64,000 bases of DNA from CALBPI01 sp038524795 (GTDB lineage Bacteria > Pseudomonadota > Gammaproteobacteria > Steroidobacterales > Woeseiaceae): assembly GCA_038524795.1 (NCBI GenBank), contig JBCBIJ010000014.1:1-64000 (forward strand). The letters are read 5' to 3'. Numbering within the stretch: position 1 is the first letter of the stretch; each line of letters opens with the position of its first letter. Made by a program: the position numbers and the translations under genes. The notes beneath the pieces are model-generated. The model ran no database searches and was not told where the DNA came from. It worked only from the letters and a program-made list of their open reading frames with translations. Shown in pieces: positions 18,745 through 28,302 of the stretch.

Positions 18745-20493
18745 TTACTGAGCCTGAGACTGCGGCAAGTGCCCTACGGCATGAGATCCTGGGAGATTGT
18801 CACCAATGAAGCGCTCATCCCGGGGCTGACCGAGTGTCAGGTAGTCGATGCGACCAAACGGCGACACTGCCGCCGGGTCGGCGTCGTAGCGAGTCGTCTG
18901 CATCATTTCACGCTCCCGGTCCGTCAGCGTCGATTCGTCGAAGCGGAATGTGTACCGATAGGTGAGGCCTACGGACCGTACCGGCTTGCCGTCCTCAAAC
19001 CTGGGCCGGAACGGTGCTTGCCGAAGTTGCCTTGATACGTGCTTGTCCAAAACACCGCGCGGCTCAGCTTTGAGCACCCGGACATTGCGTACCCGTCCCC
19101 GCTGGTCGACGTCGAAGAGCACGTCGACGAAGCCACGATTGGGATAGCGCGTCGCAGTGCCCAGTTCGTTGGCGGGATCCATGGCGGCGGACCGCGCGTC
19201 GATGGACGTGACCGGCACGGGCCTCGCAAACAGCGTATCGCGCAAATCTGGCTGATCCTCGAGACTGGCCCAGGCTCGACGGTAGGGACGCCGTGATTTG
19301 CGCGACTGGTCCAACGACTGGTACCAGTCGCCCTGTGTGACGAGCGTGTTCGCCAGCACCGACGGATCTTCCTGCGAGTGTTCACGGGCGATGCGTACTG
19401 CGCGTGCCATAGCGCGAACGGCTTGATCGTAAGAGACTTGATCGACGCCTTCTGGCGTGCCGGCCCGTCGCGGCGCGCAGCTTTGAAGTCCGCCTGGACA
19501 CATGCGCATTCGGCGCATCTGAGCCTCGAGGCGTGCGATTTCGTAGTTGCGATAGGTGTTCGTCGTGCCCACGCGAAGTCGGCCGCCAGACGAGTTCGAG
19601 CCACCCCAGATATTGTCGCCTTCCCGGACACGTACCGCGGCGTTGGCGAGCGCCACGAGCGGCTCAATCAGTCGCGCGTCGTTTTTCCCGTGGTGTTTAC
19701 CCATCTCACGCACGAGCCGACGGTAGTACCGGACCGCGGACAAGTGGTTGCCCAGGCGTGCGTGCCACATCGCGCGTTGCTCAATGGCATCGAGACGTAG
19801 GTCGTCGTTGCCCTCAAAGTGACGCTCTCGCAGCCGGTACGCTGTGTCTTGAAGGTCGTCTGCCTCGTTACGATCATCCGCTGCAAAGTGGGCACGGCTC
19901 ATTGCGTCGATGATGCCAACCTGGTCGAGATTATTGACGCCGCCGGTCACGTGCGACACATGGATTGCCCGTTCGAAGGCAGCAATCGCACTGTCCAAGT
20001 CCCCAATCGCCAATTGCGCATTCGCGAGCCCAAGCAGCGGGTTGATCAGGTTGGCCGATACGATCCGGCCCGATTGCGTTTCACGCATCCCGATCGCGGC
20101 GTTGAAGTTCTCAATAGCCGCTGCAAAATCGGCATCGCTGGCTTGGACGATGGCAAGGTTGGTCAGTGCGCGCGCGGCATAGTCGTGAGCGCTACCGTAG
20201 GACTCGGTCGCCAACGCGACGACCTGCTTCGCGTTCTGCACCGCACGCTCCGTGTCGCTGCGCAGACTCTCCAGAAAGGCCTCCTGGGCTGCGGCGAGTG
20301 CGCCACCGGCCGGTGTTGCGAGTTCAGCCTCGGTGAGGTCGAGCATTTCCGGTACCGCCATCGCGCCAGCCTGCGCATGCAGCATCGAAGAGAGGCCCAG
20401 CGCAAGCGCGGCGAAAACGATGCGTGCGGCTGACAACAACGCCGCGGGCGGCTTGCGGTGTGAGCTTGCAGATGCGCGTGTTCGGGTGGACAT
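18745..20493 (-). CDS. TPR-repeat protein with TonB C-terminal domain (paralogue 1)
   Basis: A secreted or membrane-anchored 582-residue protein. A hydrophobic leader (LSAARIVFAALALGLSSMLHAQA) precedes TPR-like helices (about 60-330) with an ALTNLAIVQASDADFAAAIENFNAAI repeat pattern. Residues about 470-545 are a TonB C-terminal-like domain (YPNRGFVDVLFDVDQRGRVR, then PFRPRFEDGKPV). It lacks the TonB proline-rich spacer, so it probably does not energise receptors in the usual way. It shares its whole layout, phrases and length with the protein at 22260-23987. The ATG at 20493 lies about 45 bp after a TATAAT box. Confidence 0.82.
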   Translation of the reverse strand: MSTRTRASASSHRKPPAALLSAARIVFAALALGLSSMLHAQAGAMAVPEMLDLTEAELATPAGGALAAAQEAFLESLRSDTERAVQNAKQVVALATESYGSAHDYAARALTNLAIVQASDADFAAAIENFNAAIGMRETQSGRIVSANLINPLLGLANAQLAIGDLDSAIAAFERAIHVSHVTGGVNNLDQVGIIDAMSRAHFAADDRNEADDLQDTAYRLRERHFEGNDDLRLDAIEQRAMWHARLGNHLSAVRYYRRLVREMGKHHGKNDARLIEPLVALANAAVRVREGDNIWGGSNSSGGRLRVGTTNTYRNYEIARLEAQMRRMRMCPGGLQSCAPRRAGTPEGVDQVSYDQAVRAMARAVRIAREHSQEDPSVLANTLVTQGDWYQSLDQSRKSRRPYRRAWASLEDQPDLRDTLFARPVPVTSIDARSAAMDPANELGTATRYPNRGFVDVLFDVDQRGRVRNVRVLKAEPRGVLDKHVSRQLRQAPFRPRFEDGKPVRSVGLTYRYTFRFDESTLTDREREMMQTTRYDADPAAVSPFGRIDYLTLGQPRDERFIGDNLPGSHAVGHLPQSQAQ

Positions 20494-20539
20494 GGTTTGT
20501 TCCCAACGGCGGCTTGACCGCGATCCCGCGGCTGACATC

Positions 20540-20545
20540 ATTATA
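20540..20545 (-). promoter_or_regulatory. Putative -10 box (TATAAT) for the TPR-TonB gene
   Basis: A perfect TATAAT on the minus strand about 47 bp upstream of the ATG at 20493. The -35 region at about 17 bp spacing is poor, so an activator may be needed. Confidence 0.4.
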
Positions 20546-20581
20546 GACATCGCGGCGTCGCAATCGATCCGTGGTCCGAGC

Positions 20582-21229
20582 TCAGGCGCCGGTTGGAATC
20601 GGACAGCTTACGCCCGTACCCCCGATCCCACAGTAACCGCCTGGGTTCTTGGCCAAATATTGCTGATGATAGTCCTCGGCAAAATAGTACGTTCCGAGTT
20701 CCGCAATCTCGGTCGTGATGGCACCGAGCCCGGCGTCGTTAAGGCGCGCCTGGTAGCTGTCTCGCGACGACCGCGCGGCAGCGAGCTGCGCTGCCGACGC
20801 TGTGTAGACGGCTGAGCGATACTGCGTGCCGCGGTCATTGCCCTGACGCATACCCTGCGTCGGGTCGTGCGCTTCCCAGAATGCGCTCAGCAAAACGTCG
20901 TAACTCACGACCGCTGGATCAAAGACGACTGAAACGACCTCGGCATGGCCTGTGTGGCCACTGCACACTTCTTCATAGGTCGGATTGGGCGTGTAGCCGC
21001 CCGCGTAGCCAACCGACGTTGAATACACCCCTTCCATCTGCCAAAACACGCGTTCGGCGCCCCAGAAACAGCCCAGACCGAAGACTGCCTGCTCCAGGTG
21101 CTCCGGGAATGGTTCGGTTAACCTGTTGCCGTTGACGAAGTGCTTGTCCGCGACTGGCAGTGCCGTATCGCGGCCGGGCAGCGCGTCGCTAGGGTCGGGC
21201 AGGCCAGTCGGTTTGCGGGCGAATAGCAT
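20582..21229 (-). CDS. msrA: Peptide-methionine (S)-S-oxide reductase MsrA
   Basis: Repairs methionine-S-sulfoxide in cytosolic proteins. The 215-residue product has the catalytic GCFWGAER (Cys54), the conserved YAGGYTPNPTYEEVCSGHTGHAE and FWEAHDPTQGMRQGNDRGTQYRS. Two C-terminal cysteines (GGYCGIGGTGVSC) are candidates for resolving residues. The N-terminal 45 residues match the extended E. coli-type MsrA. It lies upstream of the TPR-TonB gene on the same strand, about 90 bp away. Confidence 0.97.
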   Translation of the reverse strand: MLFARKPTGLPDPSDALPGRDTALPVADKHFVNGNRLTEPFPEHLEQAVFGLGCFWGAERVFWQMEGVYSTSVGYAGGYTPNPTYEEVCSGHTGHAEVVSVVFDPAVVSYDVLLSAFWEAHDPTQGMRQGNDRGTQYRSAVYTASAAQLAAARSSRDSYQARLNDAGLGAITTEIAELGTYYFAEDYHQQYLAKNPGGYCGIGGTGVSCPIPTGA

Positions 21230-21323
21230 GGCAGTCTCCTGGAGGTGTCACTCGGCATTCTAGTATGTGGGGCGCCCAGCGTGATTCAATAGCCGCCCGC
21301 GCAGCGACTCATCAATGAAATAG

Positions 21324-22238
21324 ATGCAATCACCCCGCCCGCAGCACTGGTTTCTGCTGTTCTTGCTCGTTGTCCTTTGGGGGTCCCGTTACGCCGCTGT
21401 CGAGGTCGCACTGGTTGAATATCGGCCTCTCGACGTCGTCTTTCTGCCACTCGTGATCGCTGGCGTGATGCTCTGGTTCGTCATGCGGGCGTCGGGCGAG
21501 CGGCTGCCCAAAGATATGCGGTCGTGGCTGTTCTTCAATGCCATGGCGCTGTTTGGAAACGGATTGCCCTACTTCCTCGAAGCATGGGGACAGCTCTATA
21601 TCGAGTCGTCGCTCGTCGGGATTCTCATGTCCGTGTCCCCCTTGTCGGTGCTCGTCCTGGCGCACCTGCTGTTGCCTGATGAGCGTGCGACGCGTGGCCG
21701 CGTGCTGGGGTTTGTGGTCGGCCTTGTCGGCGTCATTGTGCTCATCGGGCCGAGTGCACTGTCAGGTATCGGCGGCGGTGTGATGCGGACCGTAGCGCAA
21801 CTGGCAGTGCTGGGCGCCGCCGTTTGCTATGGCCTGGCAGCCGTGATCACACGCCTTTCGCCAGCTCACTCCTACCGGATCGTGTCGGCGGGCGTGCTGA
21901 TCGCTGCTGCGCTCCAGCTCGCGCCAGTCTGGTTTCTGTCTGGCGGAATGCAGATGTCGCCTTCGCTCGGCGAGCCCACCTTTGCCGTGATCGGTGTCGG
22001 CACCCTGTGTATCGGACTTGCCGCACTGGTGTTCTTCAAGCTCATCGGTGAGTCGGGTGCTTCATTTCAGTCGCTGTCGAACTACCTGACGCCGTTATGG
22101 GCCACGCTCATCGGGTATCTGTTACTGGACGAGCGTTTGCCGCGCAACGCCTATTTGGCGCTTGGGATTATTCTCGCATCGCTCTGGCTGACAGCGCGTT
22201 CAAAAGACCGGCAGAGCCTGCCTGACCCGAGCCTCTGA
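21324..22238 (+). CDS. DMT superfamily transporter (EamA domains)
   Basis: A 304-residue inner-membrane protein with about 10 helices arranged as two EamA repeats: VVLWGSRYAAVEVAL opens the first and LGAAVCYGLAAVITR the second, with GYLLLDERLPRNAYLALGIIL at the end. Such proteins usually export metabolites or amino acids; the substrate is unknown. The ATG at 21324 lacks a strong SD. It is divergent from msrA by about 95 bp and convergent with the second TPR-TonB gene. Confidence 0.88.
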   Translation: MQSPRPQHWFLLFLLVVLWGSRYAAVEVALVEYRPLDVVFLPLVIAGVMLWFVMRASGERLPKDMRSWLFFNAMALFGNGLPYFLEAWGQLYIESSLVGILMSVSPLSVLVLAHLLLPDERATRGRVLGFVVGLVGVIVLIGPSALSGIGGGVMRTVAQLAVLGAAVCYGLAAVITRLSPAHSYRIVSAGVLIAAALQLAPVWFLSGGMQMSPSLGEPTFAVIGVGTLCIGLAALVFFKLIGESGASFQSLSNYLTPLWATLIGYLLLDERLPRNAYLALGIILASLWLTARSKDRQSLPDPSL

Positions 22239-22259
22239 ACCGCGCTACCGACGTGCTGG

Positions 22260-23987
22260 CTAGCTGCCGTCTGCGGCGTCCGTCGTTTCGACCGCGTCGC
22301 CCTGTTCCGTTGCGCTCGCTTCGGAGTCGTTGTCGTCTGCCGCGGGCGGCGGGGTTTCAGTGTCCGATTCGGCAGCAGCCTCATCGTTCGCAGGGTCTTG
22401 TGCGGCTGCGTTCTCCACTTCCGGTGCTGGTGTGGCGTCGGTCGCCGCGGGTGACACCGGGCCAGATACGCCTTCGCCGATGAACGGTTCGTTCCGCCGA
22501 CGCGGGTCAAGATTCACGTTGCGGCGAATCGGATTCGCGTCGTCAACACCTTCCGCGTTCGAGGGACTGGCGCTAGTCGCGGCTGCAATAGTCTCTCGGT
22601 CGCGCTCGGTCAGGTCAGATTCGTTGTATCGGAACGAATGGCGGTACGCCAAGCCCGTGAAGGAGACGGGTTGTCCGGCCCGGAACGCCGGTCGGAATCG
22701 AAAGCGACGAATCTGGCGGCGCAGGTGTGTGTCCATGATTCCGGGAGGGTCTCCCGCAATGATGCGCACATTGACGGGTCTACCCAGTGGGTCGACATCG
22801 AATGCAATGTCCGTATAGCCACGGTTCGGAAACCGGGACGCTGAGGCAGAGGCGCCATTTCGCAATCCGTGCACGGTACGAAATCGCGCGCTTAGGATTG
22901 GCACAGGATTGGCGAACAACTCATCTCTAACCGGATGCAGTTCGGCGTTGCTATTCAAGGTCTTCCAGGCCTCGCGGTAGGGCAGGCGGGAGTTGCGCGT
23001 TCGATCTAAGGTGGCAAGCCAGTCACCTTGCTCGACCAGTGTTCTCGCGAATCGCTCTGTGTCTTCTTCGGCGCGTTCTCGAGCAATGCGAACGGCGCGT
23101 GCCATGGCTCGGCGACCTTCGTTCACGGCGGGCTCGCCGAAGTCTTCGATTCGCACCGCGGCGTTGGCGAGCGATACCAGGGGTGCGATGAGGCGAGGGC
23201 TGTCGTCGCCATACTTTTTGGAGATTGACCGTTCGAGCCTGCGATACACCTGAACGGCTTCCGCGCTGTTGCCCAGTGCGACGTACCATCGCGCCCGTTG
23301 CGCCAGCGCGTCGATGTAGCCGTCTGACTCCTCATCAAATCGACGCTGTTTCAGCCGAAAAATGGTGTCCTGCAAGTCGCTCGCCGTGTCGAGGTCGCCC
23401 TGGAAGAAATACGCGCGGCTCAATGCGTCGATAACGGGAACCTGGTCAAGGTTTGAGGGGCCTTCATTCACATGCGTGATGTGTATTGCGCGCTCGTAAA
23501 TCGGAATCGCTGCATCTATTTCGTTGAGGGCCATGAACGAGGCGGCGAGTCCCCGTAGTGGGTTGATGAGCTCGGGGTCGACCAACGTTCCATCCGCACG
23601 CTCGCGCGCCACGATAGCTGAGCGATAGTTCTCAATCGATGTCGCGTACTCTTTGTTATTGAATTGCACAATGGCGAGGTTAGTGAGCGCCCGCGACAGA
23701 TTCTTGTGGTCCTCGCCAAACGTCGCCGCAGCCAGCGCCACGATCTCCTTTGCCAACTCCTGAGCGCGTTGCGGATCGTCAGTGAGGCTCGTCCTAAATG
23801 AGTTTTGCAGTGATTCCAGTTCCGCACCGGGCGGGCTTATCCGTTCCTCTTCGCTGATCTCAAGGAATTCTGGCGCCGCGGGCGCGACCGTCTGAGCGTC
23901 CACCCCGGCCGCGAGCGTGACGCCGAACAGGGTGACGATGAAACCGCTTACGTGTGCGGTGAGACTGAGTCTGATGCTTCGAGTCAT
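22260..23987 (-). CDS. TPR-repeat protein with TonB C-terminal domain (paralogue 2)
   Basis: A 575-residue paralogue of the protein at 18745-20493: same leader, TPR-like helices (SRALTNLAIVQFNNKEYATSIENYRSAI), GEPAVNEGRRAMARAVRIARERAEED, and TonB C-terminal-like segment (FPNRGYTDIAFDVDPLGRPVN, then FRFRPAFRAGQPV). The last 90 residues are a low-complexity, acidic, Ala/Glu/Asp/Pro-rich tail that the paralogue lacks. It probably sits in the periplasm. The pair encloses msrA and a DMT transporter, so they look like a duplication followed by insertion or rearrangement. Confidence 0.82.
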   Translation of the reverse strand: MTRSIRLSLTAHVSGFIVTLFGVTLAAGVDAQTVAPAAPEFLEISEEERISPPGAELESLQNSFRTSLTDDPQRAQELAKEIVALAAATFGEDHKNLSRALTNLAIVQFNNKEYATSIENYRSAIVARERADGTLVDPELINPLRGLAASFMALNEIDAAIPIYERAIHITHVNEGPSNLDQVPVIDALSRAYFFQGDLDTASDLQDTIFRLKQRRFDEESDGYIDALAQRARWYVALGNSAEAVQVYRRLERSISKKYGDDSPRLIAPLVSLANAAVRIEDFGEPAVNEGRRAMARAVRIARERAEEDTERFARTLVEQGDWLATLDRTRNSRLPYREAWKTLNSNAELHPVRDELFANPVPILSARFRTVHGLRNGASASASRFPNRGYTDIAFDVDPLGRPVNVRIIAGDPPGIMDTHLRRQIRRFRFRPAFRAGQPVSFTGLAYRHSFRYNESDLTERDRETIAAATSASPSNAEGVDDANPIRRNVNLDPRRRNEPFIGEGVSGPVSPAATDATPAPEVENAAAQDPANDEAAAESDTETPPPAADDNDSEASATEQGDAVETTDAADGS

Positions 23988-24224
23988 AGCGTCTCAGGCG
24001 CGCTGCGTCGATCAAATGGAGCTGCCGATGGCAGGAAGTAGACAACGCGACTTACGTATAGTTTAGCCTGTTGTTGCGTTCACGACGCGCGTGGCGTTGG
24101 ATTTGCCGCCGCGAACGGGTTAAGGCGGGCGTTGACGATGGCTGCTCAGGCCGTCGAAGTCGCCCCATGTTGATCAATCACATGCAGTCGAATGCGCAAC
24201 CGTCTCACTACTGGGGAAAACGAC

Positions 24225-25736
24225 ATGGGAGCTCTCAGACATCGCGCGGTAGCTGGCACTCTGCTGATTTGCGCGGCCGCGTCAGTAAGCGCCGAAACGG
24301 CCATCACGATCTATAGCAAGGCGTCCCCGGGGGCCGTGGATCCGCGGTTGTACCGGCCGGGCGTCGGGGGTTCTGGCTACTTGGGCGCGTCACTGCCCGG
24401 CTACGCGATCGTTCGCGACGACCGCAGCATGACTTTGCAGGCCGGTCGGGGGCAGTACGCCCGAGACGACGTGGCCGCACTCATCGATCCGACGACTGTT
24501 CGCTTCGAGTCTCTCACGGACCCCGACGGCACGCGCGTGCTCGAACAGGATTTTCGCTTCGACCTCGTGGACAGAGACAAACTGCTGGAGCGATACCTCG
24601 ACCGAGAGGTGATTGTGACCCAGCGCCAGGGCGACGATGTCCGTGAACGCCGCGGTACGCTGCTTAGCACCCGCGGAGGCATCGTGCTGCGGGACGGCGA
24701 TGGCAGTGTCGATGTGTTGTCGGACTGGAATCACGTCGGGCTGGGCGAGTTGCCGGGCGGACTCATGACGCGACCCACGCTCGTGTGGGAAGTGGCCGCC
24801 GAGCGCGGCGGCGCACATGACACTCGGGTCAGCTATGAGACGGCGGGTATCACCTGGTGGGCTGACTACAACCTGGTTTGGACGCCCAAGGGCAATGGTG
24901 ATGCCGGCACACTGGGTGTCGGTGCCTGGGTGAGCATCGTGAATCAGAGCGGCGCAAGTTTTGAGGACGCAAAACTCAAGCTCGTGGCGGGCGATGTGCA
25001 GCGTGTGACGGCCCAGCAGTCCTACCAAGGACGACGCGAGCGACTCACAGCCTCATTTGCGGATGCCAATGGATTTGAGGAGAAGGCCTTCTTCGAGTTT
25101 CACCTGTACACGCTGGGCCGTGAAACGACATTGCCCAACAACGCGACGAAGCAAATCGAGCTGTTCCCGCAGGCCACCGCGGTTCCTGCCCAAAAGCAAC
25201 TCGTCTACTACGGATTTCCCGACGGCCGTTTCGCGGGCCAGGGCATCGTCGACCGGGGCTTCGGCATGCAGTCGAACCCCAAAGTGGACGTGTATCTCGA
25301 ATTTGAGAACCGCAAACGCGACGGGTTGGGTATTCCACTGCCCGCTGGCCGTCTGCGCGTGTCCCAGCTCGATGACGCTGACGGCACACTCGAGTTTATC
25401 GGCGAGGACGTTATCGACCACACGGCGCGCAACGAGCCCGTGCGTGTACGTCTGGGCAGCGCGTTTGATGTCACCGGCGAACGCAAACAGGTCGACTACG
25501 CCATCGACACGCGGGCGCGTTGGATCGAGGAGACCATTGAGATCACACTCACGAATCGCAAGGACGTGGCCCAGCAGGTCACCGTTGCGGAGTCACTTTA
25601 CCGTTACGCGAACTGGGCGATCTCGGGCGAGAGTGATAACTACGAGAAGATCGATAGTCGTACCGTTCACTTCGACGTGCGTGTACCGGCCGACGGTAGC
25701 AAGACGGTGCGCTACCAAGTGCGTTACACCTGGTAG
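24225..25736 (+). CDS. DUF4139 domain-containing secreted protein
   Basis: A 503-residue protein with a signal peptide (HRAVAGTLLICAAASVSA-ET). The second half has the DUF4139 signature WWADYNLVWTPKG and QLVYYGFPDGRF, followed by a strand-rich end (IEITLTNRKDVAQQVTV). The family is common in proteobacteria and has no assigned function. I place the start at ATG 24225, after GGGGA; an earlier ATG at 24192 would precede the signal peptide by 11 residues. The 237 bp before it, shared with the divergent TPR-TonB gene, presumably hold both promoters; I see no convincing boxes. Confidence 0.82.
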   Translation: MGALRHRAVAGTLLICAAASVSAETAITIYSKASPGAVDPRLYRPGVGGSGYLGASLPGYAIVRDDRSMTLQAGRGQYARDDVAALIDPTTVRFESLTDPDGTRVLEQDFRFDLVDRDKLLERYLDREVIVTQRQGDDVRERRGTLLSTRGGIVLRDGDGSVDVLSDWNHVGLGELPGGLMTRPTLVWEVAAERGGAHDTRVSYETAGITWWADYNLVWTPKGNGDAGTLGVGAWVSIVNQSGASFEDAKLKLVAGDVQRVTAQQSYQGRRERLTASFADANGFEEKAFFEFHLYTLGRETTLPNNATKQIELFPQATAVPAQKQLVYYGFPDGRFAGQGIVDRGFGMQSNPKVDVYLEFENRKRDGLGIPLPAGRLRVSQLDDADGTLEFIGEDVIDHTARNEPVRVRLGSAFDVTGERKQVDYAIDTRARWIEETIEITLTNRKDVAQQVTVAESLYRYANWAISGESDNYEKIDSRTVHFDVRVPADGSKTVRYQVRYTW

Positions 25737-25799
25737 GTCGCGGGCGTATCGAGGTAGGCGTATGCGTCGAGGTGACGTTGCCGGCGCTTTCTGGTCCGA

Positions 25800-26474
25800 T
25801 TAAGCCCAGATAGCGACGGCTGCGAGCGCCAATGCGACGCCCGCCGTGAGCACCGTACGCAATTCACGGTACCAACCCGGAAACAGCTCCCAGGCCACGG
25901 TGCGCTCCCAGCCGTACCAGCCGACGAACGCCGCGACAAACACCCAGAGATCAATCGGGGCAGGCAGTCCCAGCGCCACCCAAGCCACCAGTGCCGGCAG
26001 GACGCTGGCGGCGAGCCAGGTCCGCCGCGCAGGCAATGCCGGCTGGGCGACGGCGACACCCCAGTGCACCGCGCCGACAAAACTCAGAATGGTGGCAGCG
26101 TAGCCCGTGAGCCAAGCGCGAGTGTCGATACCGGCCAGGGCCCAGTTCAGCAAGAGCGCCAGCGCGAGCGCAAAAAAAGGCAGGAGGCCGCCGTAGCCGA
26201 GAACCCTTGCCACCGAAGCGGCTTGTGGCTCGCCGGCATTGCGCCCGCCCAGCGCATCCGCAAGTTCGGGCTCCCCTCCGACGAAACGGTCGTCGAGAAA
26301 CACCATGGGGAGGTTCTGCCAGTCGTGTTGCGTCTTGAGTTCGCGGTAACGCGAACGCTCGACCTCACTGCCCATCCCCAGGATCTCGACCGAGCACGGC
26401 AGGCCGTGCGCGGCGGCCAGAGCCTGCACACCGCGCACATCCGTTGCCGTACTGGCGAGAACCCGAACTTCCAT
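25800..26474 (-). CDS. Glutaredoxin-like domain fused to DUF3429 membrane domain
   Basis: A 224-residue fusion. Residues 1-80 follow the glutaredoxin pattern (EVRVLAST, then LPMVFLDDRFVGGEPEL, matching the cis-Pro and GG elements), but the CPxC active site is replaced by STATDVRG. Residues 90-224 are four to five membrane helices with LSFVGAVHWGVAVA and FVGWYGWERTVAWELFPGWYRELR, typical of DUF3429. Without catalytic cysteines it may only bind glutathione or a partner. It is co-oriented with mscS, starting five bases after its stop. Confidence 0.75.
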   Translation of the reverse strand: MEVRVLASTATDVRGVQALAAAHGLPCSVEILGMGSEVERSRYRELKTQHDWQNLPMVFLDDRFVGGEPELADALGGRNAGEPQAASVARVLGYGGLLPFFALALALLLNWALAGIDTRAWLTGYAATILSFVGAVHWGVAVAQPALPARRTWLAASVLPALVAWVALGLPAPIDLWVFVAAFVGWYGWERTVAWELFPGWYRELRTVLTAGVALALAAVAIWA

Positions 26475-26478
26475 GCAA

Positions 26479-27354
26479 TCAGTCCGTGACAACCTGGTGC
26501 AGGTGCACGTCCTGTTGCGGGTATGGAATCGAGATGCCTTCCGCGTCCAGACGTTCCTTGATGGCCAGCGTCAGCGCGAAGTGCGTGGGCCAGTAGTCGC
26601 TCGTCTTGACCCAGGGACGTACGACAAAGTCGACGCTCGACGCACCCAGGTTGCTGACCTCGATGGTCGGCGCAGGCTCTGCCAGTACATTTTCGTTGGC
26701 GTTGACCACCTCGGTCAGAACGGCCTTGGTCTTCTGCAAATCATCGCCGTAGCCCACACCGATGACCATGTCGATCCGACGTGTGTCGTTGGCCGAGTAA
26801 TTGGTGATGGCGTCCGCCGTGACGTTGGCGTTGGGTACCACCACGCGGCGGTTGTCGGGCGTGATGAGGATCGTGTTGAAGATTGTCACGGCGTCGACGC
26901 TGCCCGCGACACCCGCGGCTTCCACGTAGTCGCCTTTCTCATACGGCCGGAAGAACACGATGAGGACGCCCGACGCGAAGTTGGCCAGTGAGCCCTGAAG
27001 CGCAAGACCGACGGCCAGGCCGGCGGCACCGAGGACGGCGACAAACGACGCCGTGGGTACACCCATGAAGCTGATGGCGGCCAGCAAAATGACCAGCGTC
27101 AACAGCACACTCAGGATGTTGCCGAGGAAGCTCTGCAGCGTCTCGTCGACACCCACGCGGGCCATGGCCTTGCGGATACCGCCCACGACCATACGTGCGA
27201 TCATGCGACCGATGATGAAGATGGCGAGCGCGCCGGCAATCTTGATACCCAGATCGATGGCGAGTTCCTGCCCCTGCGTCAGCAGGCCGCCGACGTCAAC
27301 GTCAGCGAGGTTTTCGGGCAATGCGAGGCCCTGTGGTTCGTCTTGACCAAACAC
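26479..27354 (-). CDS. mscS: Small-conductance mechanosensitive channel (MscS family)
   Basis: A 291-residue inner-membrane channel that relieves hypo-osmotic turgor. Three N-terminal helices are followed by the pore helix GAAGLAVGLALQGSLANFASGVLIV, with Gly/Ala pattern as in MscS TM3, then the middle beta domain (FRPYEKGDYVEAAG, ITPDNRRVVVPNANV) and C-terminal alpha/beta domain. Length matches E. coli MscS. It is transcribed toward the glutaredoxin/DUF3429 gene, probably together with it. Confidence 0.94.
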   Translation of the reverse strand: MFGQDEPQGLALPENLADVDVGGLLTQGQELAIDLGIKIAGALAIFIIGRMIARMVVGGIRKAMARVGVDETLQSFLGNILSVLLTLVILLAAISFMGVPTASFVAVLGAAGLAVGLALQGSLANFASGVLIVFFRPYEKGDYVEAAGVAGSVDAVTIFNTILITPDNRRVVVPNANVTADAITNYSANDTRRIDMVIGVGYGDDLQKTKAVLTEVVNANENVLAEPAPTIEVSNLGASSVDFVVRPWVKTSDYWPTHFALTLAIKERLDAEGISIPYPQQDVHLHQVVTD

Positions 27355-27411
27355 GATCGTCCCCTGTTGGATTAAAGATGGAAGCGAATGCTACGGGCTC
27401 CGCCCGAGCAA

Positions 27412-28302
27412 TCAAGCGCTTTGCTTCGCGTCGCCCTTGCTAGCCAGCGCCAAAGCATTGCCCGCAACGGCGATCACGAGCCCCGCGAGCGCCAGCGCCG
27501 ACCACCGGTAGCCTTCAAAGAGCGTTGAGATCACGAGCGCAACCACGGGCAGCATGACCGCGGTGTAGGCTGACTTCGCGGCGCCGATGCGGTCGAGCAG
27601 CACGAGGTAGAGCCCGAATGCAACCGCGGTTCCCGGTATCGCGAGGAACACAAGCGAGCCCAGGTAAGGGAAGCGCCAGTCAAACGAGAACGGCTCACCA
27701 AGCAAAAGCGCAAACGCCGCCGAGCACACGGCGCCGATGGCCATGCCGTGGGCATTCACGGCAACAACGGGCAAACGCCGCCGCGTGTTGGAGATGGCGG
27801 CCATGTTGCCGAACGAGGCCATGAGCGCGCCCATGAGGATGAGCCCCGCGCCGCGCACCGAATCGTCGGCAAGCGTGAGCTGGCTGACCTCGGGCCAGAA
27901 CATCATGCCGATTCCGGCGAGCGATAAGGCACTCGCGACGACGGCGCCAAGCCGGATCGGTGTGCCGAAGAACACGCGTTCATTGATGAGGTTCATGACC
28001 ACCATGGCCGTGAACAGCACGGCTACAAGTCCGCTCGTGACGTACTCGGTGCCGTGGTAGACGAAGTAGTAGTTTGCCGAGAACATAAAGACACCCTGGG
28101 TGGCGACCATGGGCATCTCGGCGCGTGTGATGCGCAGGCGGCGGCCACGGATGAGACCAAAGATCACGAGTGCGATGGCGGCCAGCGCAAAGCGATACAC
28201 GAGCGACGCCTGCGGTGACACCGTCCCCAGCTGGAACTTGATCATGATCCAGGTCGAGCCCCAGATGAGCACAACCGCGGCGTAGATCAGCGCCGTGTGC
28301 AC
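27412..28302 (-). CDS. DMT superfamily transporter (EamA domains)
   Basis: A 296-residue membrane protein with ten helices in two EamA repeats (AAVVLIWGSTWIMIKFQLG at the start and AVFCSAAFALLL-type second half). The GTG start at 28302 abuts the stop of the upstream gene (TGAGTG), so it is translationally coupled. The substrate is unknown. It is not closely similar to the DMT protein at 21324. Confidence 0.88.
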   Translation of the reverse strand: MHTALIYAAVVLIWGSTWIMIKFQLGTVSPQASLVYRFALAAIALVIFGLIRGRRLRITRAEMPMVATQGVFMFSANYYFVYHGTEYVTSGLVAVLFTAMVVMNLINERVFFGTPIRLGAVVASALSLAGIGMMFWPEVSQLTLADDSVRGAGLILMGALMASFGNMAAISNTRRRLPVVAVNAHGMAIGAVCSAAFALLLGEPFSFDWRFPYLGSLVFLAIPGTAVAFGLYLVLLDRIGAAKSAYTAVMLPVVALVISTLFEGYRWSALALAGLVIAVAGNALALASKGDAKQSA

